Positions 26,381 to 35,133 are shown, numbered from the stretch's first letter. The stretch is DNA of 64,000 nt from Lutispora saccharofermentans (GCF_024363565.1 NZ_JAJEKE010000020.1:19797-83796); one strand, 5' to 3'. Notes: generated by a model not told the origin, from the sequence alone. Made by a program: numbers and translations.

Positions 26381-27130
26381 GTGAGGATAGCATATATTGA
26401 TCCAGTTGGTCCGAAGGGTGCCTACTACTTCATAAAAAATGAATTGGAGAGATTTGTAGATCAAGGTAATAATGTAGATTTTTTTTGTCTAAAAAGAGGT
26501 CCTGATAACCTCGAGTATAGATACTATGAAGCATTAATTATACCAGATTTGATACATCTACTATTAGATCTAGAAGGAAAGGGTTATGATGCAGCTATAA
26601 TTGGGTGTTTCTTTGATCCTGGTCTTGATGTTGCAAAAGAAATGCTTACTAAAATGATCGTAGTGGGAGTTGCAGAAGCATCATTAATTATTGCTAAAAC
26701 TTTAGGAGAGAGCATCAGTATAATAGTTGGAAGAGAAAAACATATTCCAAAATGTATTGAGGTAATAAAAACAAAAGGTATAGAGGGTAAAATAACTTCT
26801 ATTCAGTCTCTAGGTTATAAAGTTAATGATATGGCTAACAATTCTGTCATTTCAGAATTGATTGAGAAAAAAGCACTAGAGGCAATTACAAATGATCTTG
26901 CTGACGTTATTGTTTTAGGTTGTACTCTAGAGGTAGGTCATTATGAGGAATTACAACAGAAATTAAATATACCTGTTATCGACCCTGTTGTTGCTTCCTT
27001 AAAGTATGCTGAGTTTCTAGTTGAAATTAAAAATACTTGCAAATGGTTTCCTTCTAAAAAATATGCTTACGAAAGACCACTTGAAGAAGATATTATAAGT
27101 CAAAGAATTAAAGAATTGTTTTACTACTAG
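26381..27130 (+). CDS. Asp/Glu/hydantoin racemase-family protein
   Basis: A 249-residue protein starting at GTG, 9 bases after AAGGAG. The fold signatures are MRIAYIDPVGPKGAYYFI at the start, a first half-site AAIIGCFFDPGLD near residue 68 with Cys in GCFFD, and a second half-site ADVIVLGCTLEVGHYEEL near 178 with Cys in LGCT. The two cysteines are the expected acid/base pair of the Asp/Glu/hydantoin racemase superfamily, so racemisation is feasible; other members are maleate isomerases or decarboxylases. It is divergent from pucR, and with the NCS1 permease it suggests use of a hydantoin-like or related cyclic compound. An IS630 element begins directly after its stop codon. Confidence 0.82.
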   Translation: MRIAYIDPVGPKGAYYFIKNELERFVDQGNNVDFFCLKRGPDNLEYRYYEALIIPDLIHLLLDLEGKGYDAAIIGCFFDPGLDVAKEMLTKMIVVGVAEASLIIAKTLGESISIIVGREKHIPKCIEVIKTKGIEGKITSIQSLGYKVNDMANNSVISELIEKKALEAITNDLADVIVLGCTLEVGHYEELQQKLNIPVIDPVVASLKYAEFLVEIKNTCKWFPSKKYAYERPLEEDIISQRIKELFYY

Positions 27131-27132
27131 TA

Positions 27133-28507
27133 CAAGCTCTGCATAATTAACACTTAATTAAATGGCTAAAGGAATCCCTTTATATGTCCACTTAAAAGGG
27201 TGAGCAGTCAGGTTATATTGTTCAATGAATCGCAGGATGCTTTCTTTGAGTTCAGCTACTGAAGAGTAACTGCTTCGCTTTAAAAGTTTACGATTTGTTA
27301 TTCCAAACCATATTTCAATCTGATTCATCCATGAACTGTGTTTTGGAGTATACGCGAACCGTATCCTGTGTTCTGGGTCATGAAGGAATTCTTCCCTGGT
27401 TTTTTTGTTCTGCAGAATACCGCACTTTCCCTTTACACCAAGTGGTGTTTTTAGGTCACAGACCTCTGCAACAAGTTTTACCAGTGACTCTGATTTATGA
27501 GTGGTTAATCCATCACAAACAAAGACCCACTCCCCTTCCGGGTCTGTTTCAATCGTGGAACGAACCGCATTGCAGAAATCTTCTTCTGTCCTTGTTTCAT
27601 CTAGATAAGGCGCATAAAGTGTTCCTTTCGCAACATCAAAGAATCCAATCAGACTGGTAGTTCCATGGCGGATATATTCGAATTCTGCTTTTGCACACAT
27701 CCCCGGCAACGACAGTTTATCCGGATACTTGCGCTCTAATGCCTGAACTCCAGTCATTTCATCCGTAGAAACAGCATGGGTTCCTGTTTGTTCCAATGCT
27801 TGTGAGGATAGATATAGTTCACAGATTTCATTAACTTTTGTGGCAAATAATTCCGGGTTTTCTTCTTTATCCGAAGAATGCAGCTAGTATCGGATTTTAT
27901 GAGGGCATAAATTTACCTCATTTTTAAAAAACGACTGACGGATTTCTCTGAAATTTCGTCAGCAATTCCCTGTTTTTTGATTTCCTTTACCAAAAGTGTC
28001 AGACTCCACTAGCTGACTTCATATCCGAGCTCCCGGGGATTTTTACAGGCAAGATCTATGATTTTCATGATTTGTTCCGGTGTAAACTTGTGTGAAGCAC
28101 CAGGACGCTTTTCATCCGTCAGAATTTTTATAATCTCTCCCTGTAAATTTTCTGGTGTGGAGATTTCAATTTCTCGAAGAACAGGGAGACGGTGAAGGAA
28201 ACGGTTACGCCAGGTGGCTACATTGGTATAATGCAAGTCGATAATTTCTGCAATTTCTAGATTGGTAGTCCCCTGGGAAGCCAATAATATAATCTTGGAA
28301 CGCTTTACCAGACTGGAAGGAAGGGAACGGCTGCTGGAAAATGAATTTAAAATTATATACATCTGCTCTGTTAGAACAGGAATAGTATCAACTGTTTTAT
28401 TTCGCATTGTAATATCACCTTATCTGAAGTATGTATGATACTATTATGCACTAAAAATAGAAAATTGAAAAGCATGTTTTTTATTAAGCGTTAATTGCGC
28501 AATGCTG
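27133..28507 (-). mobile_element. IS630-family insertion sequence, degraded
   Basis: Inverted ends (left CAAGCTCTGCATAATTAAC; right, read inward, CAGCATTGCGCAATTAACGC) are each flanked by TA, the target dinucleotide of IS630/Tc1 elements. It begins immediately after the stop codon of the racemase-family gene. The transposase is broken. Confidence 0.75.
27158..28407 (-). pseudogene. IS630-family transposase, broken by stop codons
   Basis: The N-terminal part (28407-28009) has the helix-turn-helix DNA-binding region (TTNLEIAEIIDLHYTNVATW) and ends at a TAG after GYEVS. The reading frame resumes directly with WSLTLLVKEIKKQG, so one in-frame stop interrupts it. A second stop follows CPHKIRY. The rest (27796-27158) holds the DDE part: FVCDGLTTHKSESLVKLV and YTPKHSSWMNQIEIWFG. 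At least two nonsense changes make it non-functional. Confidence 0.88.
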
Positions 28508-28679
28508 TACTTGTTGCTGCCACATTTTTGGTGTTCTTACCCAATTTAATTCAATTTACTGAACACCTACTAACATGGTATATGGTCAAAATACTAATAT
28601 TGAAATAGTTTAAAATAAATGGTACGTCAAACTTAGGATTTAACACTACTTATACTTTTCTTTATGTACTTTTCATATA

Positions 28680-29312
28680 CTATAGTATAGTACCTGTGTT
28701 TCCGGCAATGTGGAAAAGTACAGGATATAAAATTGATCCTGTAACCTCTACAATATTCCCCGCAAAGATTCCAAAAACAAAAGCAAATAGTACTTGTTTC
28801 AATGAAAGTTTGTTAATTTTAAAATTGTGATATTGAAAATGTGTAATTCCAAAACAAATAGCAGATATACAAGCCACAATAGGAATGCTTCCAAAAAGAG
28901 GAAGTATGATATATCGGTTATGCAATTTTAGAAGATTTGTAGTTAAAGATTGTATAATCCCCCTAAATAAAATTTCTTCCCCAATTGGAAAAATTATAGA
29001 AAATTTGATGAATTGTTCTGATGTTTTTGGTATATCGTAACTTGAATAAATACAAAACAATGAGAATACTAGTAAAATATAGAACCACCCTTTTAATCCA
29101 ATATCAAGAGCAGTACTTGGTAAAGCAATATTAAATGACTTGCCTCCCAGTACTCCTATTATTACAATCAAAGCAAGCCAAACATATGAAGCATTGTATC
29201 TGATAACTTCAGGTATACTAATCTCTAATTTATATAGATATCCTAATATCCTCATTACCAATGTAAGAAAAAATGTTAAACCTAGTAATAGTAAAAATAC
29301 AAGCGTTATCAT
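28680..29312 (-). CDS. CPBP-family intramembrane metalloprotease
   Basis: A 210-residue membrane protein with six to eight hydrophobic segments. The conserved motifs of CPBP (Abi/CAAX-like) glutamic-type intramembrane proteases are present: EEILFRGIIQSL near residue 112, FGITHFQYH near 154 and PVLFHIAGNTG near 197, giving the Glu-Glu and two His active-site elements. AAAGGAGG precedes the ATG. In Firmicutes such proteins are often linked to bacteriocin immunity or membrane-protein processing; neighbours here are mobile elements, so the role is not indicated. Confidence 0.85.
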   Translation of the reverse strand: MITLVFLLLLGLTFFLTLVMRILGYLYKLEISIPEVIRYNASYVWLALIVIIGVLGGKSFNIALPSTALDIGLKGWFYILLVFSLFCIYSSYDIPKTSEQFIKFSIIFPIGEEILFRGIIQSLTTNLLKLHNRYIILPLFGSIPIVACISAICFGITHFQYHNFKINKLSLKQVLFAFVFGIFAGNIVEVTGSILYPVLFHIAGNTGTIL

Positions 29313-29339
29313 TTTAATTCACCTCCTTTATGAATCTCT

Positions 29340-29365
29340 TGATCACGGGGCTGGAAGCCCCGGAA
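29340..29365. repeat. GGGGCT-loop-AGCCCC hairpin
   Basis: CGGGGCTGGAAGCCCCG forms a short G+C-rich hairpin in an otherwise A+T-rich stretch upstream of the CPBP gene. Similar hairpins occur at ends of IS200/IS605 elements, so it may be a solo end; no tnpA or tnpB of that type is adjacent. Confidence 0.35.
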
Positions 29366-29462
29366 CTACGGTATTCTTATCGTTGACTACATATAGTCGA
29401 CGTATTTATTTTTGTTCATATAGCAATCCTCGAAGATGTTCCAGTTCTATGCGGGAAAGTAA

Positions 29463-30208
29463 GTGCCAGGCACGACGTTTAGATGGTTATTCACTTTTAC
29501 TCTCATTTTTATAGATCATGTCTTTTATTGATCTTTCTGTTATGTTGATGTTATGTGCGATTTCCTTATATGTATATTTCAATGCTAATGCCGCTCTTGC
29601 ATATTCCAGCTTGTATTGTGTCAGCCTTCTTTTCATTGAGCCTGCTTTTACTAATTTACCACGTTTACAAAGCCTTTTATTCCCCTTCTGTAAAAAATGT
29701 CACTGCTCCATTTGTATTCGCTGACTGTCTGACATATACCCGCTTGTACCGGATTCTGATGTATATATCTCAATACCCATATCAAATATCTCTCATCCTG
29801 CACAAGAATCGCCTTGTACCTGCCTTGGAATACATGTCCTACTCTTTTATACTTAGCATTGAAATACTTGCTGTATTTGTTATTAATCTGATGCATTATC
29901 TCCTGCAGTTTCTTATCCATTGTCTGTATCAGAATATGATAGTGATTGTCCATCAAGATATATCCGAATATTCGGTAGTTCATTCCCTCTATTGACTCTT
30001 TTAGCTGCTTGATGAAATACCCTTTATCAATGCTTTCCTTGAATATGTATTTCTTGTTGTTACCCCGCGCAATCACATGATAAATACCACCCTTATACTC
30101 TTCTCTCCACGGCCTACCTATTAAAAAAACCTCCTGATACTATGCTAATACTATAATATCAGAAGGATGTCCCTAATTCAATATCAGTCTAAACGTCGTG
30201 CCTGGCAC
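29463..30208 (-). mobile_element. REP-associated tyrosine transposase (RAYT) element with 19-bp inverted ends
   Basis: GTGCCAGGCACGACGTTTA at 29463-29481 and its exact complement at 30190-30208 enclose a Y1-type transposase gene. The same arms and left interior occur as a solo hairpin at 19239-19292, indicating an element family with gene-less derivatives. Confidence 0.85.
29487..30121 (-). pseudogene. IS200-like (RAYT/TnpA-REP) transposase, frameshifted
   Basis: The main frame encodes the Y1 HUH domain: GGIYHVIARGNNKKYIF, then GYILMDNHYHILIQT (the HxH motif) near residue 55, and the tyrosine-containing LRYIHQNPVQAG with VSEYKWSS. The first in-frame codon after AGGAGG is ATA at 30121, where relatives have ATG, so the original start seems mutated; a GTG at 30076 inside the domain is the next option. 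The frame stops at 29651. The expected C-terminal helix-turn-helix (YKLEYARAALALKYTYKEIA) continues in another frame to 29487, showing a frameshift near 29680. The final stop lies inside the terminal repeat. Confidence 0.85.
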
Positions 30209-30226
30209 TTATTCTAGCGCAAATCG

Positions 30227-30294
30227 CTTCATGTATATTTGCAAAGGGGTATTTTGGGCTAATTTCTAACCCTTTGCATCCCTTTCTTAGATAT
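30227..30294. repeat. Shared inverted-repeat regulatory-like element, copy 2
   Basis: TTTGCAAAGGGG and ACCCTTTGCA as at 19163-19228, with conserved flanks (CTTCAtGTAT; AGATA) but a diverged centre. It lies about 110 bases upstream of the sigma-54 promoter of the NhaC operon, the usual enhancer distance. Confidence 0.65.
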
Positions 30295-30330
30295 ACTAAG
30301 TAAGCTATTTATGAAAGTACTCAAGCAATT

Positions 30331-30378
30331 AATTGGTAAACAGGATAAAAAGCTTAACATTTACCCTGTTTACCAATT
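30331..30378. promoter_or_regulatory. Long inverted repeat upstream of the sigma-54 promoter
   Basis: AATTGGTAAACAGG and CCTGTTTACCAATT flank an A+T-rich centre and end 23 bases before the -24 box. Probable binding site for the activator or another regulator. Confidence 0.6.
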
Positions 30379-30401
30379 ATCCTTTTATCATATGTAATGA
30401 T

Positions 30402-30417
30402 TGGCATATATTTTGCA
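30402..30417 (+). promoter_or_regulatory. Sigma-54 promoter of the NhaC-antiporter operon
   Basis: TGGCAT-ATATT-TTGCA agrees with the -24/-12 consensus and GG-N10-GC spacing. It predicts a leader RNA of roughly 190 bases before the antiporter start. Confidence 0.83.
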
Positions 30418-30482
30418 CATATAAGCTTCTGAGCAAGGCAATTTTTATTAACGGTATTCTTATAGGCTCAGGTGGAGTGTAC

Positions 30483-30530
30483 CCGATAGCTTAGCGCCGC
30501 TTATATTAATTAGCGGCGCTAAGCTATCGG
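30483..30530 (+). promoter_or_regulatory. Perfect 18-bp hairpin in the NhaC leader
   Basis: CCGATAGCTTAGCGCCGC and its exact complement enclose a 12-base A+T-only loop. It is in the predicted untranslated leader, with no T-run, and is followed 14 bases later by a Shine-Dalgarno sequence and a mini-ORF. Confidence 0.8.
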
Positions 30531-30553
30531 ATAAATTATGATTTGGAGGTGAT

Positions 30554-30589
30554 ATGATTACTATAGAGTTGAATGAATTTGATCAGTAA
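30554..30589 (+). CDS. Putative 11-residue leader peptide
   Basis: ATG preceded by a strong GGAGGTG site opens the frame MITIELNEFDQ, then TAA, 31 bases before the antiporter start. It sits between the leader hairpin and the real gene, where a regulatory leader peptide could act by coupling or stalling. No run of a single amino acid is evident, so translational coupling is more likely than classical attenuation. Coding status is unproven. Confidence 0.45.
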   Translation: MITIELNEFDQ

Positions 30590-30620
30590 ATCTAATCAAT
30601 CTATTAAAGGAGGAAAATTT

Positions 30621-32051
30621 ATGGAGTTTGGATTTTTAAGTGTAATACCACCAATAATTGCTATGACAATTGCAGTATTATATAAAAAGGTTTCATTAGC
30701 TTTGCTTTTGGGAATTCTCACCGGAAATTTACTGCTATGCAATTGGAATGTTTTTCATGCAGTCACCAGTACAGTGGATGGAATCTTAAGTGTAGCTGCA
30801 AGCGTAGGAAATCTAAAAATTTTTATATTCACATCTCTAATGGGTGCTTTTGTAATTTTGGCAACAGCATCAGGAGGTGTTGACGGCTTCGTTGAGTATT
30901 TAACTGAACAAAACAAGAAAATTAAGAATAAAAAACAGGCCATGCTCCTTGGATACCTTATCGGTATAATTATATTTATTGACGGATTGTTGAGTATTAT
31001 GTTTACAGGTGTAGTTACCAGACCAATCACCGATAAATACAAAGTATCAAGAGAAAAACTGGCCTATATATGCGACTCAACCTCTGCACCAATCAATGCA
31101 ATAATTCCCTTGAATTCGTGGGGTGCAATGCTGATGGGATTAATAGGTACGCAGATAGCATCGGGTATTATATCAGGAGATCCTATGGAACTCCTGATTA
31201 AGAGTCTGCCCTTCCAGTTATATTCAGTAGTCTCCATTTTGTTTGTCCTTTTCTATATAGTAACTGAAAAGGATTGGGGACCCATGAAAAAAGCAGAAGA
31301 AAGGGTCATTAAAACAGGAAAGCTTTATGATGATGGTGTAACTCCTTTAATGTCAGACGATTTGTCAGAAGACGAAAAATTAGAAAATATAAAGCCAAAC
31401 AAAAATTATATGCTTATACCTTTATTAGTACTTGTGGGAGTTACTTTCGTTGGATTACTTATAACGGGAAGCGGTAATATTTCAAAAGGTGATGGCACCA
31501 CCTCCATATTATATTCCATAATAATTACATTGATTGTTATGTTTATGTACTATAAAAAGGAAAATATAATGACAACTAAGCAGTTTAACACATTTGTCAC
31601 TAAAGGAATAGGAAATATGCTTTCTCTTGTTATGCTGCTAGTATTGGCATTTACAATAGGAAATGCCATATCTTCTCTGGGTACGGGCAAATACCTGGCA
31701 AGCTTAGTTGAAGGAAAGATAAGCGGTGCATTTGGCCCTGCTATAGTATTTATAATTGGTTCAATTATGGGATTCAGCACAGGCACAAGCTGGGGAACAT
31801 TTGCAATAATGATGCCTATAGCCATACCAATGGCAGTTTCGATGAATTCGAATATTTTGATTTCAATTGGTGCTGTAGTCTCAGGAGGCATATTCGGAGA
31901 CCATTGCTCACCGCTTTCAGATACTACTATATTATCCTCTATGTCAGCAGGAACAGATTTATATTCCCATTTTAAAACACAAATTCCCTATGCTTTGCTT
32001 AGCGGAGCTATATCCCTTGTATTATATATAGTATTTGGACTAATCATGTAA
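30621..32051 (+). CDS. NhaC-type Na+/H+ antiporter family transporter
   Basis: A 476-residue membrane protein with about 11-12 helices. ATG at 30621 is chosen because AAAGGAGG lies 7 bases upstream; an upstream in-frame ATG at 30573 has no such site. The family motifs GVVTRPITDKYKVSREKLAY near residue 135, CDSTSAPINAIIPLNSWGA near 155, GFSTGTSWGTFAIMMP near 390 and GGIFGDHCSPLSDTTILSS near 425 are those of NhaC/antiporter carriers. Members in amino-acid fermenters often act as substrate/product or Na+-coupled amino-acid exchangers. It is sigma-54-controlled and followed 26 bases later by a PLP lyase gene, so uptake of that enzyme's amino-acid substrate is likely. Confidence 0.88.
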   Translation: MEFGFLSVIPPIIAMTIAVLYKKVSLALLLGILTGNLLLCNWNVFHAVTSTVDGILSVAASVGNLKIFIFTSLMGAFVILATASGGVDGFVEYLTEQNKKIKNKKQAMLLGYLIGIIIFIDGLLSIMFTGVVTRPITDKYKVSREKLAYICDSTSAPINAIIPLNSWGAMLMGLIGTQIASGIISGDPMELLIKSLPFQLYSVVSILFVLFYIVTEKDWGPMKKAEERVIKTGKLYDDGVTPLMSDDLSEDEKLENIKPNKNYMLIPLLVLVGVTFVGLLITGSGNISKGDGTTSILYSIIITLIVMFMYYKKENIMTTKQFNTFVTKGIGNMLSLVMLLVLAFTIGNAISSLGTGKYLASLVEGKISGAFGPAIVFIIGSIMGFSTGTSWGTFAIMMPIAIPMAVSMNSNILISIGAVVSGGIFGDHCSPLSDTTILSSMSAGTDLYSHFKTQIPYALLSGAISLVLYIVFGLIM

Positions 32052-32077
32052 ACTTGAAAGGCAGAGAAGGTTAAAAT

Positions 32078-33064
32078 ATGGAAGAATTACATTCATGGAA
32101 TAAATGTATAAACAAATTGGAGCTTGGAATATTTCCTACACCACTATACAGAATGACAAATGCAGAAGGCTTTTTAAATTATAAGCCTATATATATTAAA
32201 AGAGATGATATTACCGGGTTAGGACCCGGAGGCAACAAGACCAGGAGCCTGGAGTATATATTGGGAGATGCAGTCAGGCAGGATTCAAATGTTATTATAG
32301 CATCAGGCCCGTTGCAGTCAAATCTGTGCACACTTGCAGCTTGTGCCTGCAGCAAGTTGAAGCTGAATTGTATTTTAGTTCATAGCGGGGAAAAACCGGA
32401 TAAGTTTGAAGGGAATTTGCTACTAAACAAAATTCTCGACGTTGATGCACATTATATAGGAGAGGTTAGTGAAAACGAAAGAACTAAATATGTTGATGAG
32501 TTATTCGTTAAACTTGAGAAAGAAGGAAAACGCCCATATATAATTATGAATGGAGGTTCTACAGGCTATGGTGCATTAGGATATGTTAATGCCATATATG
32601 AGATATTCAAACAGTGTAAAGAACTAGGTTTCCGAATAAATGAGATATTTGCGCCCGGAGGAAATGGCGGTGTTGCCGCCGGCTTAATATATGGAAATGC
32701 TATCCTGGGATTTCCATTCAAGATAAACATTATTAGTGTTGAATATGATAAGGATACTTTATCAAATCATATAAGAAATATAATTAAAGAAGTTGAAGAA
32801 ATAACGCAAATACCTTTTAATTACAAGCTTGAAGAAAGCTGCAGCATTATAGATGATTACAGCGGAAAAGGCTGGGGAAGAAATACAATAGAAAGCGAAC
32901 AGCTTGTACTTGATTTTCCTAAGATGGAGGGTATATTTATAGAGAATGTTTATAATAGCAAGGCTCTTGTAGGTATGTTTGATATGATAAGAAAATCAAG
33001 AGTAAATGGTGAAGTATGTTTTATACATACAGGAGGCTTTGGCTCATTATTCAGCCAGTGGTAA
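32078..33064 (+). CDS. D-cysteine desulfhydrase/ACC deaminase-family PLP enzyme
   Basis: A 328-residue fold-type II PLP enzyme. The PLP-lysine motif is GPGGNKTRSLEY near residue 50, characteristic of the D-cysteine desulfhydrase/ACC-deaminase group. A nearby ASGPLQSNLCTLAA near 77 follows the usual GxxQSNHxR pattern, but the expected HxR is replaced by LCT. The phosphate-binding APGGNGGVAAGL is near 189, and FIHTGGFGSLFS is at the C-terminus. It probably eliminates ammonia from a D-amino acid or small amino acid, giving a 2-oxo acid. It is co-transcribed with the antiporter and convergent with ridA; RidA-type proteins hydrolyse the enamine/imine that such enzymes release, which fits the location. 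Confidence 0.85.
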   Translation: MEELHSWNKCINKLELGIFPTPLYRMTNAEGFLNYKPIYIKRDDITGLGPGGNKTRSLEYILGDAVRQDSNVIIASGPLQSNLCTLAACACSKLKLNCILVHSGEKPDKFEGNLLLNKILDVDAHYIGEVSENERTKYVDELFVKLEKEGKRPYIIMNGGSTGYGALGYVNAIYEIFKQCKELGFRINEIFAPGGNGGVAAGLIYGNAILGFPFKINIISVEYDKDTLSNHIRNIIKEVEEITQIPFNYKLEESCSIIDDYSGKGWGRNTIESEQLVLDFPKMEGIFIENVYNSKALVGMFDMIRKSRVNGEVCFIHTGGFGSLFSQW

Positions 33065-33096
33065 TGTAAATAATTCTGTGGGTAAATGAAAAAGTT

Positions 33097-33137
33097 AACT
33101 CCTTTCTGGCAGCAATAAAACCAGAAAGGAGTTTTTT
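33097..33137 (+). terminator. Rho-independent terminator after the PLP lyase gene
   Basis: AACTCCTTTCTGG, an 11-base loop, CCAGAAAGGAGTT, then TTTT: a 13-bp perfect stem with U-tract. Confidence 0.92.
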
Positions 33138-33175
33138 TACAGTTTCTCTAATGTTATATTTTGATATGGAAGTAA

Positions 33176-33559
33176 TTAATTTTCCTTATACGCAATCATA
33201 TCAATTTCCACAAGAACATCCTTAGGCAATCTTGCCACTTCAACGCATACTCTTGCAGGCTTATGACTAGAGAAGAATTCTGCATACACTTCATTTATTG
33301 CAGCAAATTGATTCATGTCCTTAATATAAATAGTTGCTTTTGTTACATCCTCTATAGCTGATCCGCAATCATTAATTATCTTTATGCAGTTGGATAAGGA
33401 TTGTCTTGTTTGCTCCTTTATATCATCAGAAATACTATTTGTTGATGGATTAATTGGCAGCTGCCCTGAAACAAAAATAAAGCCTCCGGCTACGGTAGCA
33501 TGTGAGTATGGTCCTATTGCGGCCGGTGCATTTGGTGAAATAATTGGATTAACACTCAT
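33176..33559 (-). CDS. ridA: RidA-family enamine/imine deaminase
   Basis: A 127-residue protein of the usual RidA (YjgF/YER057c/UK114) length. Signatures: PNAPAAIGPYSHATVAGGFI near residue 9, FVSGQLPINP near 28, and the C-terminal RVCVEVARLPKDVLVEIDMI with the catalytic arginine near residue 105. It hydrolyses reactive 2-aminoacrylate-type intermediates released by PLP dehydratases, protecting other PLP enzymes. It is convergent with the D-cysteine desulfhydrase-like gene, separated by a strong terminator, so the functional pairing is by neighbourhood rather than operon. AAGGAG precedes the ATG. Confidence 0.93.
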   Translation of the reverse strand: MSVNPIISPNAPAAIGPYSHATVAGGFIFVSGQLPINPSTNSISDDIKEQTRQSLSNCIKIINDCGSAIEDVTKATIYIKDMNQFAAINEVYAEFFSSHKPARVCVEVARLPKDVLVEIDMIAYKEN

Positions 33560-33724
33560 AAATAGACTCCTTCCCTATTATACATATTTATGTCATACTT
33601 CTTAAATTGAACGAGACTTCATTCAATGCTAATAAAATAACATAGTAATAAGAAAAAATTATCACTATATTATTTTATAATAAATCCATCCTTAGGAATT
33701 GTCAATAATGATGGCAGTTATTTG

Positions 33725-35133
33725 CACGGCAAAAGCATGAATACATTTCCTTCCAAAACTCTTACAATAGAGTTTTTAAAAAGTGTTTCTTTGCCGCTGC
33801 GAATTTTGCTAAGCCAACTCATTTAGGAATATACTCCTATACTTGCTATGAGTTGGTAAATTAATTGCCTGGATTATCCCCTTTCCTTTATATGGCTTTA
33901 TATCAATTCAACCGGATGTTCCTGCAAAAGGTGACGCCCAGCATCATGCAATATCTGTTTCTCTTTATTTGAGATTTATTGATAGTATATAATCAAGATA
34001 GTCTGTATTCAGTGAACATGTGAACCTTTTACCACGCAAGCTTCTTTTCGGATATTTATCATGATCCCTTTTTACCATGTTTAAAGCAAGCCTTTTCAGT
34101 AATGCAAGATTTTGAGGCGCACATCCTTTTCTTGTTCTATTTTCGTCTTCTCTAAAAGTTACATCTAAGCTCCAGTGCATACTTTCAACACCCCAGTGAA
34201 GCCTCACACCCCTTGCGTAATCTGCTGCTGTTTTAACACTGGCTATATGATACGCCCTTTCTTCTGTCTTAACTCCGTCTCTTTCGCATCTGCGAATTAC
34301 CATACCTATCCCCTTGAGCTTTCTCCAATCATCTTTTGCATCCATCCAGTTGATATCCCTAGAGAAATAATATATTCTTTCTTCTATACATCCATGTCCC
34401 TTTTCTATGGTTCTATATTCGTCTATTTTCTTATTCTTAAAGTTTTCTGCCTCTGCATCAGCGAAGTATTCTTCAACTTCTTGATATAACAGTGGATGAT
34501 TACCCTTAAGTGCAAGCACATAGTCTGCTTTTTTATCATCTACTATTTTCTTTGCAATATCTTTTTGGCATCCCATTGCATCGGTCGTTACTATACAGCC
34601 CTTGATAAACAACATATCCAATAACTCTGGTATTGCTGTAATCTCATTACTCTTTTCATCTGTCTTTACCTGTCCTAAAACAAGTTTATCACTACTACAC
34701 CATGCACTTACTATATGAATATTACTTTTCGCGTTACCTTTTTCTTTGGCTCCGCACATGGTCTTACCATCAATCGCAACTACCGTACCTTCTTGGACGT
34801 TTGCTATTTCCTTCATCCATGCAGTAAAGCACTTTTCGAACTGCTTTGGATCTATCACATCAAGTACTATTTCAATGGTATACCATGATGGTACACCATT
34901 AGGAAGTTCAAGATATTTTCTAAGCCAATTCTCTCTTTCAAGAGTCCATATCTCCATGCCAATCCAGTCGTTGCAACCACATAAGCTTGCAGCAACAGCA
35001 ATGAAGAGCACATCTATTAGTTTATGTCTTACCTTTCCATACTCCCTTGGATCAAATATTATCATAAAATTATCAAAAAACCTTCCCTTATATTTTTTAT
35101 TGCTCATTTATATTCCTTCATGCTTTAGCCATG
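33725..35133 (-). mobile_element. Intact ISAs1-family insertion sequence with 10-bp target duplication
   Basis: Terminal repeats CACGGCAAAAGCATGAA (33725-33741) and, read inward from 35133, CATGGCTAAAGCATGAA (15 of 17 identical) bound 1409 bases. CAGTTATTTG is present directly outside both ends (33715-33724 and 35134-35143), a 10-bp target duplication. With an intact transposase this appears to be a recent insertion. Confidence 0.9.
33965..35107 (-). CDS. ISAs1-family transposase
   Basis: A 380-residue DDE transposase with no interruptions. Visible family blocks: DFREYGKVRHKLIDVL-like start (FDPREYGKVRHKLIDVLFIA near residue 18), the first acidic residue in VVAIDGKTMCGAKEKG near 109, VTTDAMGCQKDIAKKI near 173, ALKGNHPLLYQ near 197, and HWGVESMHWSLDVTFREDE with the final glutamate near 312. 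GAAGG precedes the ATG. It is flanked by matching inverted repeats and a 10-bp duplication, so it is probably still active. Confidence 0.93.
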   Translation of the reverse strand: MSNKKYKGRFFDNFMIIFDPREYGKVRHKLIDVLFIAVAASLCGCNDWIGMEIWTLERENWLRKYLELPNGVPSWYTIEIVLDVIDPKQFEKCFTAWMKEIANVQEGTVVAIDGKTMCGAKEKGNAKSNIHIVSAWCSSDKLVLGQVKTDEKSNEITAIPELLDMLFIKGCIVTTDAMGCQKDIAKKIVDDKKADYVLALKGNHPLLYQEVEEYFADAEAENFKNKKIDEYRTIEKGHGCIEERIYYFSRDINWMDAKDDWRKLKGIGMVIRRCERDGVKTEERAYHIASVKTAADYARGVRLHWGVESMHWSLDVTFREDENRTRKGCAPQNLALLKRLALNMVKRDHDKYPKRSLRGKRFTCSLNTDYLDYILSINLK

